Assembly: GCA_965247705.1 (NCBI GenBank)
Contig: CBDFHV010000082.1
Span: 166,832-230,831, forward strand
Source: CBDFHV01 sp965247705
GTDB lineage: Bacteria; Pseudomonadota; Alphaproteobacteria; Rhodospirillales; CAMCUA01
Length of the DNA: 64,000 nt
Direction: 5' to 3'
The position numbers were made by a program, and so were the translations under genes. The notes under the pieces were generated by a model. That model saw nothing but the letters and a program-made list of their open reading frames with translations. It had not been told where the DNA came from and searched no databases. Below, one piece after another: positions 41,217 to 48,641 of the stretch (within the stretch, counting starts at the first letter, position 1; each line of letters starts with the position of its first letter).

Positions 41217-42191
41217 CTACATCGCCGCCGCCATCACCTTGGCCCACAGGGCCTTGCCGACCTTCTTTTCGATTTCAGCGTAGAGCGGCTTCGAGGCTTC
41301 CCTGAAGGCGTCGGCGTCGATGTCGTTGAACTTGGAGTGCTTCTCCATGCCGGCGCGCAGCGAGGACTCGTTGGCGGCACTGTTCTTGTGCGAGAAATCC
41401 ATCGCTACCTTGCTGCCCTCCATGATCGCCTTCTGCACATCGGCCGGGAACTTGTCCCAGTGCAACTTGCTGAACATGATCACGGTCGGCGTGAAGACGT
41501 GATTGGTCAGGGAGATGTACTTCTGCACTTCGTAGAACTTGCCGCTGTTAATGGACGACAACGGGTTTTCCTGGCCGTCGATCACGCCCTGGCGCAGAGC
41601 CACGTAAACTTCGGCGAAGGACATCGGCGACGGGTTGGCGCCGAAGTGCTTGAAGATGGTGATGCGGAACGGGTTGTCGGGCGTGCGCAGCTTGACTCCA
41701 TTGAGGTCCGACGGTTTGACGATGGGGCGCACGTTGTTGCTGATCTGGCGAAAGCCGAGCTCGCCGATGCCGGTGATGACGATACCCTTTTTCAGCCCCG
41801 CCGCCTTGATGTCGCCCTCGACCGCGGCAATGATCCGCTTCACCTGGTCGCGGCTGCTGAACATGAACGGCGCGTCGAACAGGGTGTATTCGGGAATGAT
41901 GGAAGCGGGCGAGGAGGCTTGCAGGCTCATCATGTGGGTGCCCGACTGCAGACCGGAGAGAACCACGGGGTCCTTGCCGAGCTGGGCGCCGAGGAAGACC
42001 TCGTAGTTCACCTTGCCCGGAACGCGCTTTTCCGTCTCCGCCTTGAGGACGTCGATCACCTTGATCCAGGCGTGCTTGGTGGAAACGGTGGTCGCGACCT
42101 TGATGTTGACGTCGGCGGCATTCGACACTGCTGGAACGAACACCAGCGCGACAAGTGCGATACCGCTTAACAAGTGGAAAAACCGCTTCAT
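41217..42191 (-). CDS. TRAP transporter substrate-binding protein (DctP type), system 1
   Basis: A 324-residue periplasmic binding protein. Start ATG 42191 with GGGAG upstream; signal peptide MKRFFHLLSGIALVALVF with cleavage probably after NAA. The conserved TRAP core reads GIGELGFRQISNNVRPIVKP, LNGVKLRTPDNP and ALRQGVIDGQENPLSSI, with the Arg that usually binds the carboxylate in VKLRTP. It is a close paralogue of the protein at 47510. The ligand is an organic acid, not further defined. Confidence 0.92.
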   Translation of the reverse strand: MKRFFHLLSGIALVALVFVPAVSNAADVNIKVATTVSTKHAWIKVIDVLKAETEKRVPGKVNYEVFLGAQLGKDPVVLSGLQSGTHMMSLQASSPASIIPEYTLFDAPFMFSSRDQVKRIIAAVEGDIKAAGLKKGIVITGIGELGFRQISNNVRPIVKPSDLNGVKLRTPDNPFRITIFKHFGANPSPMSFAEVYVALRQGVIDGQENPLSSINSGKFYEVQKYISLTNHVFTPTVIMFSKLHWDKFPADVQKAIMEGSKVAMDFSHKNSAANESSLRAGMEKHSKFNDIDADAFREASKPLYAEIEKKVGKALWAKVMAAAM

Positions 42192-42465
42192 GTCAAATCT
42201 CCCTGCATAGAGTTCCCAGATACATCTTCCCGTCATCACACGAGTCCTTAACTTGGTGACGTTTCGTCTGTGACGGGTCTCCCTTCCGCACGTCATTCCA
42301 TGCGTTGCAGGCGAACAGCGCGTCTTTTTTTCTTCACTTGGCCAGAGCGCGGACCGCCTGTCACGTGAACGCTACCACCCGATCCGGGCGCTTACAAGAA
42401 CCATTGTCCGTCCATGGCCCCCCTCCACGGGGGACGCCCGCCGCCGCCACCGACCGCCCGCACGC

Positions 42466-43665
42466 CTACCAGGAGATGAGATCGCGCGGGTATTCGTTGA
42501 GGATTTCGTAGCCCGTATCCGTCACCGCGACCATGTCGCCGATCATCGCCCCGGCGACTCCCGGCACGAAGACGTTGGGATGGATTTCCATCAGCATTCC
42601 GGGCTTGAGCTCGATGAAGTTAGGACTTCCCTGCGGCCTGCTTCCAGCTTCCCAGGGGTGGGGAAACGCCAGGCTGACAAACGGGTCCTCGTAGGAGAAA
42701 CCAAGGCCGTGGCCGGCGCGGGAGCGGGCCACCTCGTCTTCCTTGTAGTATTTGTGGAGTGCCCGATCCATGGCCGCGTTGACCTCGTAGAGATCCTCGC
42801 CCGGCTTGAGATGGTCGAGGGCCGCTTGGTGCATTTCGCGGGTAATGTCATAGATCTTGCGGTGATCGTCGGTGGGCTTACCGACCGTGCCGGTGCGGAT
42901 GGCATGGCCCCAGTGGCCGTCGTAGGTGAGATAGATCCCCGGTATGACCTGGTCCCCTTCAATCGGCGCGCGAACGCATTCCTCCTTGTAGAAACGGGGA
43001 TAGTCCGCCCGCGGCGCGACCGACAGCCAGGTGATGCAGTACTCGCACCCTTCGTGCCGCGCCGTATGCTCCATGGCGGCCTGCAGCTGGTAGCCTTTCT
43101 TGCCGGTCCGCACTTCTCGTGCGGTGGTCTGGAATATGGCATCGCAAACCTCCGCGGCGCGGCGATGGAAGGACATTTGCAAGTCGTCCTTTTCGATCCG
43201 CCGCTTGTCCAGGTGGGGCGCGAAGTCCACCCATTCGGCACCGGACAGTCCTTCCTGCATGGACTTCCAGACGGGCGCCGGCGTTTCGTTGAAGCCGACG
43301 TAGCCGATGCGCTTGGGCGCGAAGCTGGTCTCCGCGAAGAGGGAGACCAACGCGTCGCCGAACAGGGGCGGCTTGATGTTGCGAACGTCGCCGAACCACA
43401 GGGTCCCCTTAGTCTGCAGTTGCATGAGAAAAGGCATGATGCCGGAAAACAAGCTCGGCGCCCGGCCGGGGATGAGGATCAGCATGGTCGGCGTATTGTG
43501 GCCGTCGAAATTGCACAGATAGCGCATATAGCCATGCATGCGGCTCATGGACCCCAGGGCGCTGCCGTTGGCGTAGACAAGGACCGCGTCCAGCTTCTCC
43601 GTCTTGATGTCTTCTTCCACATCCCGGACCCGGGCCTGAAGGGTCGTATTGTCAATTCTGAGCAT
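42466..43665 (-). CDS. M24-family (creatinase/prolidase fold) protein lacking most metal ligands
   Basis: A 399-residue pita-bread-fold protein. ATG 43665 with AGGAG eight bases upstream. The N-terminal creatinase-like domain covers about residues 1-150; the catalytic domain has EKDDLQMSFHRRAAEVCDAI, GHGLGFSYEDPF and GMLMEIHPNVFVPG. Of the five usual metal ligands, His (GHG) and one Glu (MEIHP) remain, but the two Asp are lost (YDGHWGHAIRTG instead of the GYxxDxxRT pattern) and the last Glu is Gly (MIGDMVAV). It may therefore be a metal-free hydrolase like creatinase or a non-peptidase. It stands between two TRAP systems. Confidence 0.75.
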   Translation of the reverse strand: MLRIDNTTLQARVRDVEEDIKTEKLDAVLVYANGSALGSMSRMHGYMRYLCNFDGHNTPTMLILIPGRAPSLFSGIMPFLMQLQTKGTLWFGDVRNIKPPLFGDALVSLFAETSFAPKRIGYVGFNETPAPVWKSMQEGLSGAEWVDFAPHLDKRRIEKDDLQMSFHRRAAEVCDAIFQTTAREVRTGKKGYQLQAAMEHTARHEGCEYCITWLSVAPRADYPRFYKEECVRAPIEGDQVIPGIYLTYDGHWGHAIRTGTVGKPTDDHRKIYDITREMHQAALDHLKPGEDLYEVNAAMDRALHKYYKEDEVARSRAGHGLGFSYEDPFVSLAFPHPWEAGSRPQGSPNFIELKPGMLMEIHPNVFVPGVAGAMIGDMVAVTDTGYEILNEYPRDLISW

Positions 43666-43707
43666 AATTGTTCTCCTTTCCACGATGATTGGCGACGATC
43701 CAGAGCA

Positions 43708-44988
43708 TTAGAAATCCACGAGTAGAGACGGCAGCCAGAGGGACAGCCCCGGCGCATAGGTTACCAGTTGCAAAACCAGGAACATGCAGAGAATGAACCA
43801 CTTGTTGTAGACCATGATCTCGCCGATGCGCGAGCCGCTGATCGCCGAGGCTGTCAACAGCAGCGACGCAACCGGCGGCGTCTGCTGGCCGATGGCCATG
43901 TTGAGGGCGAGGATGATGCCGAAGTGGATGGGGTCGTAACCCAACTGGCTGACCATCGGCAGCGCCAGGGGCACGATGAGGACGATCCCCGCCGCGCCAT
44001 GGAGGAAGGTCCCGAGAAGGATCAGCACCAGGTTGAGGCAGAACATCACCACGTAGCGATTGTCGGAAATGGCCATGATCTGGCGGGCGATGGCTTGCGG
44101 GATCCCCTCGTTGGTCAGGTACCAACCGAAGATGGCCGAGGTGGCGATCATCAAGAGGACAATACTGGTCCGCTTGGCGGCGGTGAGGAAAATGGAGGGA
44201 ACGTCGTAAACGGTGATCCGCCGGGTGACGAAGAAGCCGATGAAAAACGCCACGGCGACCGCCACCGCGGCGGCCTCGGTCGGCGTGAAGATGCCACCGA
44301 AGATACCGCCAAGAATGATCACCGGCAGGGTGAGCCCCCACGCCGCTCGCTTGAGGGCCCGCAACAGGCGCCGGAGGTGGAAGCGGGCCTCCGCCGCCCA
44401 GCCATGGCGCAAGGCGAAGCCATAGGTGAACACCATGAGGCTCAGACCCAGGATCACGCCCGGGACAAGACCGGCGATGAAGAGCTTGATCACCGACTGC
44501 CCGGCGATGGCGCCGTAGAGGATGAGCGGGATACTCGGCGGGATGATGATCGCGATCGACGCCGAGGAAGACGTGATCGCCGCCGCGAATGCCCGCGGAT
44601 AGCCCCGTTTCTCCATCTGCGGGATGAGAATGGACCCGAGGGATGCCACGTCGGCGACCGAGGAGCCGGAAATCTCCGCGAAGACCAGGGACGCGGCGAT
44701 ATTGCAGTGTGCAAGGCCGCCGCGGATGCCACCGACGATGCTTGCCGCCAACTCGATCAGGTCCTCGGCAATGCCGGCCCGGTTCATCACTTCGCCGGCG
44801 ACCATGAACAGCGGCAAGGCCAGCAGGATGAATTTCTCCAGGCCCGCGAACATGAGCACCGGAATGACGTTGTAGGGCACGCTGACGGCGCTGGTGCCGA
44901 TGAAGGCAAGCGCCGTCAGGCCCAGGGCCACGGCGATCGGCATGCCGAGAACGATCAGGCCGATAAGCGTCGACAGGACCGGGATCAT
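43708..44988 (-). CDS. TRAP transporter large permease (DctM type), system 2
   Basis: A 426-residue DctM subunit starting at ATG 44988, which overlaps the DctQ stop (ATGA). About 12 TM segments, with PLFMVAGEVMNRAGIAEDLI, FAEISGSSVADVASLGSILI, IFTPTEAAAVAVAVAFFIG and MAIGQQTPPVASLLLTASAI. It is nearly colinear with the DctM at 39341, so the two TRAP sets derive from a duplication. The M24-like gene follows 42 bases downstream. Confidence 0.92.
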   Translation of the reverse strand: MIPVLSTLIGLIVLGMPIAVALGLTALAFIGTSAVSVPYNVIPVLMFAGLEKFILLALPLFMVAGEVMNRAGIAEDLIELAASIVGGIRGGLAHCNIAASLVFAEISGSSVADVASLGSILIPQMEKRGYPRAFAAAITSSSASIAIIIPPSIPLILYGAIAGQSVIKLFIAGLVPGVILGLSLMVFTYGFALRHGWAAEARFHLRRLLRALKRAAWGLTLPVIILGGIFGGIFTPTEAAAVAVAVAFFIGFFVTRRITVYDVPSIFLTAAKRTSIVLLMIATSAIFGWYLTNEGIPQAIARQIMAISDNRYVVMFCLNLVLILLGTFLHGAAGIVLIVPLALPMVSQLGYDPIHFGIILALNMAIGQQTPPVASLLLTASAISGSRIGEIMVYNKWFILCMFLVLQLVTYAPGLSLWLPSLLVDF

Positions 44989-45503
44989 TCGATGAGCATT
45001 CCCGTCGAAGGCGGCAGGTCGCCACGACGCACGATGACCACCAGATTGTTGATGCAGACCAGCAGAATTACCGCCGAGGAGAGCGGCAGAATCCACGTTA
45101 CCCAGCCGCGCATGATAGGGATGCTGTAGAGTTGGGAGCCGAACTCGATGATGGTGGAGAGGACCCCGAAATAACCGGCGAAGGAGAAGAAAAGGATCGT
45201 ACCGAGGTTGATCAACAGACCGATGCCGACCCTGATCGGTCGCGGCGACATGTCGGCGAGGAGGCCCATGGAGATATGAAAGCCCTGGTGAAAGCCGATG
45301 GGCGCCACCGCCAGCATCAGCCAGACCAGAAGCAGCGACGAACTCTCGTCCACCCAGGACAGGCTATAATTCACCACGTAGCGCAGGAATACGCCCACCA
45401 CGAGGATCACCGCCAGCCAGATGCCGATAACGGTGGTCAGGATCTCGCAGCCGCGAATCAACCGGGCAACCAGCCGGTCAAGTCCTCGCTCAATCCTGGT
45501 CAC
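44985..45503 (-). CDS. TRAP transporter small permease (DctQ type), system 2
   Basis: A 172-residue, four-TM DctQ subunit starting at GTG 45503. Landmarks: ILTTVIGIWLAVILVVGVFL, NYSLSWVDESSSLLLVWLML and APIGFHQGFHISMGL. The gene has been separated from its binding-protein gene (47510) by an IS1182-type element, so its expression now depends on read-through or a promoter in the IS. Confidence 0.9.
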   Translation of the reverse strand: MTRIERGLDRLVARLIRGCEILTTVIGIWLAVILVVGVFLRYVVNYSLSWVDESSSLLLVWLMLAVAPIGFHQGFHISMGLLADMSPRPIRVGIGLLINLGTILFFSFAGYFGVLSTIIEFGSQLYSIPIMRGWVTWILPLSSAVILLVCINNLVVIVRRGDLPPSTGMLIE

Positions 45504-45593
45504 CTATAAGAACTCCGCATGAAACCTACCCCTTGGCACATTGAGGGAAGGCTATCCTGACGACGGCCTCCACCTTCCCGTCACCCCCGCCTG

Positions 45594-45612
45594 CGAGCCT
45601 GTGAAGGAATCC
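45594..45612 (+). repeat. left inverted repeat of the IS1182-type element
   Basis: CGAGCCTGTGAAGGAATCC; inverse copies are at 47143-47162 and 47230-47246. It is preceded at 45579-45590 by CGTCACCCCCGC, whose complement follows the outer right copy at 47251-47262. Confidence 0.65.
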
Positions 45613-45760
45613 GCCTTTGCCGTTGAATGTATGTGGCGGCGTTTGTGGGTTCTGCGTTGCCATCGCTTTCGCGCCACGCGCCGCGGACGGCGGGCCCGGG
45701 GGCGGGGGCTCGATGGGGTCTGGGTGTTGTCTGGGCATTGTCTGGGTGTTCCGCGGCCGA

Positions 45761-47074
45761 TCAGGGCGCGCATTGTGCCGCGGCGAGACGGAGGGTGTGG
45801 CCGCGGCGGATATTGTGGGCGATGGCGTGAAGCAGCACTTCGCATCGGACTTTGGCGATGCCGCGCAAGGCGAGCGTCCCGAGGCCGTGGTTCTTCAACT
45901 GTCCGTTGACGGTCTCGATAAGCCGGCGGCGCCCGTAGACGATCTTGCCCGCCGCCGAGGCCATGCGGGAACGCCAGTCCTTCAGGGCCGCCGGTTCGCG
46001 CCGGCGTTTCCAGGCCCGCTTGCGCCGGGTTTCGGGCTTGACGTCGAGCGTGTCCGCGGGCGGCGGCGCATAGACCATCGTGGGGCCCTCGGGATCGGCG
46101 GCCAGCGCCACGATCTCGTCGCGTGTCGCCAGATTGGTGTCGAGCAGCAGGCGGGCGGGACGGCGGTCGTAACGGCCTTCGATCTGCTCGATCATCGGTG
46201 TCGCCAGGCCGCTGTCATTGCGCCGGTCGGTGGGTTCGAGGCCGACGATGATCTGTTCTTGCGGCGCCACCGCCAGGATCAGGTTGTAGGCCGGGCGCAC
46301 CGCGCCGTCGGCCATCTTCATCCGCCGCGCCTCGGGGTCGGTGGTCGAGGCCTTGGGCGGCTTCTTCGCCGCCTCCTGCTCCTTATGGGTTCGCGTCCGC
46401 TCCGCCTTCTCCGCCTCCAGCGCGACCAGCTTGTCGAGCGCCGCCTGGGCGCGCGCCGCCGTCTCGGCCGCGGCGCGCGCCTGCGCCGCCCGGCGTCGGC
46501 GCTCGTTCGCCCCGGGATCGGCCGCCACCTCCGTCTTCAGCCGCTCAACCCGCCTCTGGGCGCGGCGCTCGTAGGCGGCCAGCCCGTCCAGGTCGCAAAA
46601 CGAACCGCGCCCCGCATTGGCCACCAGCTTGGTACCGTCCACCGCCACCTCGTCGAGATCGACAAGGCCCTCCGCCGCCAGCCCGGTCACGCTGGCGGTC
46701 AGGATGTCGTCGAGCAACCCGCCGTCCACGGTGCGGAAGTCGCTCAATCCGTGATAGTTCACCACCACCCCGCCGCGCAGCCAGCGATAGGCCGCGTGGT
46801 GGCGGCACAGACGCTCCAGCGCGCGCGCCGAGCCGACCCCCTCGATCGTCGCATACAGCCACAACGCCAACAGCACCCGGGGATCCGCCGTCGGCCGCCC
46901 CGCCGCATCATCGCGCGCCTTGATCCGATCGTAGAGCGGCGAAAGGTCGAGCCCCTCCACAAACGCCCAAACCACCCGCGCCAGATGACCCGCTTCAATC
47001 TGGCTGTCCAGGTCCACCATGTCCCAATACAACTGCTCGCGATCCGGACGGATAACCCGCGGTCCACAACTCAT
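45761..47074 (-). CDS. IS1182-family transposase
   Basis: A 437-residue DDE transposase. ATG 47074 has GGGAGGG upstream. The N-terminal part reads GRPTADPRVLLALWLYATIE and FRTVDGGLLDDIL; the catalytic domain has EVAVDGTKLVANAGRGSF near residue 147, DPEARRMKMADGAVRPAYN (the IS1182 hallmark) near residue 250, and ETVNGQLKNHGLGTLALRG with the final Glu. A coiled, Ala/Arg-rich insert sits between residues 170 and 245. The gene appears intact. Confidence 0.85.
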   Translation of the reverse strand: MSCGPRVIRPDREQLYWDMVDLDSQIEAGHLARVVWAFVEGLDLSPLYDRIKARDDAAGRPTADPRVLLALWLYATIEGVGSARALERLCRHHAAYRWLRGGVVVNYHGLSDFRTVDGGLLDDILTASVTGLAAEGLVDLDEVAVDGTKLVANAGRGSFCDLDGLAAYERRAQRRVERLKTEVAADPGANERRRRAAQARAAAETAARAQAALDKLVALEAEKAERTRTHKEQEAAKKPPKASTTDPEARRMKMADGAVRPAYNLILAVAPQEQIIVGLEPTDRRNDSGLATPMIEQIEGRYDRRPARLLLDTNLATRDEIVALAADPEGPTMVYAPPPADTLDVKPETRRKRAWKRRREPAALKDWRSRMASAAGKIVYGRRRLIETVNGQLKNHGLGTLALRGIAKVRCEVLLHAIAHNIRRGHTLRLAAAQCAP

Positions 47075-47200
47075 CGAAACCCTCCCCACAAGCCACAAAA
47101 CAAGAGAATCACAAATCGCGCCTCGCCGGAATCCCCCAACAAGGAATTCTTTCACAGGCTCGAAGGCAGGAACCCATACTCTTCAACTCGTTGCTGGCTT

Positions 47201-47230
47201 CCCTGGACCCCGGCCTTAGCCGGGGTGACG
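47201..47230. repeat. REP-like palindromic repeat
   Basis: Core ACCCCGGC-CTTA-GCCGGGGT (47207-47226), an 8-bp perfect stem, in the context CCCTGG...GGTGACG. This is the form of the dispersed CCTGGACCCCGGC...GGGGTGACG palindromes common in alphaproteobacterial genomes. Confidence 0.6.
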
Positions 47231-47452
47231 ATTTCTTCACAGGCTCCTCCGCGGGGGTGACGAAAGGAGCGTGACGGCTGCCGGCCGGGGAACCATTCAA
47301 GCGGATTCCGTAATGCAGCTCGCCTGTCTGGGCTCCAGCAGATCTGCCCGAACCACGATCCGCCTGCGCGTTTTCATCCAGGCGTCAGCGGCCACGGAAG
47401 CGATAACGCAGGGCACAGACGTTTCGTGGGGCTCGCCGCTTCGATCGCACCG

Positions 47453-47483
47453 CCGAGGGGAGCGCAACGACAGCCCCCCTCGG
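47453..47483. terminator. hairpin after TRAP system 2 binding-protein gene
   Basis: CCGAGGGG (47453-47460) pairs with CCCCTCGG (47476-47483) around a 15-base loop, 27 bases beyond the stop of the gene at 47510 on the minus strand. No T-tract. It is placed like the hairpin at 41161 in the paralogous operon. Confidence 0.5.
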
Positions 47484-47509
47484 AAAGAATGCAGGGTACG
47501 ACGGCCGCT

Positions 47510-48493
47510 CTACTTCATCGCCGCCTGCACCTTGGCCCAAATCTCCTTGCCCACCTTCTCCTCGATGGTGGCGTAAATGGGCTTGGCCATCTCCTTGAAC
47601 GCGGGGGCATCGATGTCGTTGAATTTGAGCTTCGGGTTCTGGGCAACCATCTTCGAGCGCAGGGACTTGTCCTTTTCGGTCCCGGCCTTGAACGAATACT
47701 CGGTGGCAACCGCTGTCGCTTCACGGATCGCCTTCTGTACGTCGGCCGGCCATCGGTCCCAGTGAATCTTGCTGGCGCCGACGAAGGTGGGCGTGAAAAC
47801 GTGGTTGGAGATGGAAATGAAGTTCTGCACCTCGTGCCACTTGAAGCCCCAGATCGACGCCAAGGGGTTCTCCTGGCCGTCGACGACGCCCTGACGCAGC
47901 GCGACGTAGAGCTCGTGGGCCGACATGGGGCTGGGGTTGGCGCCGAAGCGCTTGAAGGTGGCAATGCGCAGCGGATTGCCCGGGGTGCGCAGCTTGACGC
48001 CGTTGAGGTCCGCCGGCTTGACGATGGGGCGCACGTTGTTGCTGATCTGGCGGAAGCCGAGCTCGCCGATGCCGACGAGGACGATTCCTTTTTTCTCGAT
48101 CGCCGCCGCCAGGTCTTTTTCGACCGCCTTGAGGACCTTCTTCACGTCGGCCCGGTTGCTGAACAGGAACGGCGCGTCGAAGATGCCGAACCCCGGCTCG
48201 ATGTTCTGAAACCACGAGCCATTCATGGTCATGATATGGGTGCCTTGGCGCAGGCCCTTCATGGTCGTGCCGTCGCCGCCGAGCTGGCCGCCATCGAACA
48301 GTTGCCAGTCAACCTTGCCGGGGACCCGTTTCTCCACCTCCTCGGCCATAATCCTGGACATGTGCATAAACATGTGATCGCCGGATGCCGTGAAGGCCAT
48401 CTTGACGGTGACGTCGGCGGCCTGGGTGAGGACCGGAATCAATAGGGCGCCGGCGGCCAGGGCCAGACGGCGTGAGATCGAAGCAATAGCCAT
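47510..48493 (-). CDS. TRAP transporter substrate-binding protein (DctP type), system 2
   Basis: A 327-residue periplasmic binding protein with signal peptide MAIASISRRLALAAGALLIP and cleavage near TQA-AD. Core: GIGELGFRQISNNVRPIVKP, LNGVKLRTPGNPLRIATFK, ALRQGVVDGQENPLASI and FTPTFVGASKIHWDRWP. The segment GIGELGFRQISNNVRPIVKP is identical to that of the protein at 41217, which shows duplication of the whole transporter. It follows the HyuA-HyuB-HyuB/M24 genes after 148 bp. Confidence 0.92.
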   Translation of the reverse strand: MAIASISRRLALAAGALLIPVLTQAADVTVKMAFTASGDHMFMHMSRIMAEEVEKRVPGKVDWQLFDGGQLGGDGTTMKGLRQGTHIMTMNGSWFQNIEPGFGIFDAPFLFSNRADVKKVLKAVEKDLAAAIEKKGIVLVGIGELGFRQISNNVRPIVKPADLNGVKLRTPGNPLRIATFKRFGANPSPMSAHELYVALRQGVVDGQENPLASIWGFKWHEVQNFISISNHVFTPTFVGASKIHWDRWPADVQKAIREATAVATEYSFKAGTEKDKSLRSKMVAQNPKLKFNDIDAPAFKEMAKPIYATIEEKVGKEIWAKVQAAMK

Positions 48494-48641
48494 GATTTTC
48501 CTTCCTTGGAGTTCGGCGACATCCGTCGATGCCGCCCCGAACTAACCGGTTACGGGTCCAAGGTTTGGTCCGGTTGCGGTTCTTATGCCTTGGACCTAAC
48601 GAAGGCTAACATGGGCCAAAGACGGCGACAAGTTGAACCGG

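Larger units (their letters stand above)
45594..47162 (-). mobile_element. IS1182-family element, about 1.57 kb
   Basis: Borders are set from imperfect inverted repeats: CGAGCCTGTGAAGGAATCC at 45594-45612 and its counterpart at 47143-47162 (CGAGCCTGTGAAAGAATTCC read inward). A third, outer copy at 47230-47246 matches the left end equally well, so the right border could be about 85 bp further out. No target duplication is obvious. The element separates the binding-protein and small-permease genes of TRAP system 2. Confidence 0.7.
47163..47509. other. gene-free repeat-rich stretch between IS and binding-protein gene
   Basis: No credible gene. It contains a REP-like palindrome (47201-47230), an extra copy of the IS end (47230-47246) with CGTCACCCCCGC-type flank, and a hairpin downstream of the dctP-type gene (47453-47483). 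The rest, about 47265-47450, shows nothing recognisable. Confidence 0.6.

Noticed and set aside
42419..42433. CCCCC-TCCAC-GGGGG hairpin as terminator of the M24-like gene
   Set aside because: Only five base pairs, no T-tract; could be chance in GC-rich DNA.
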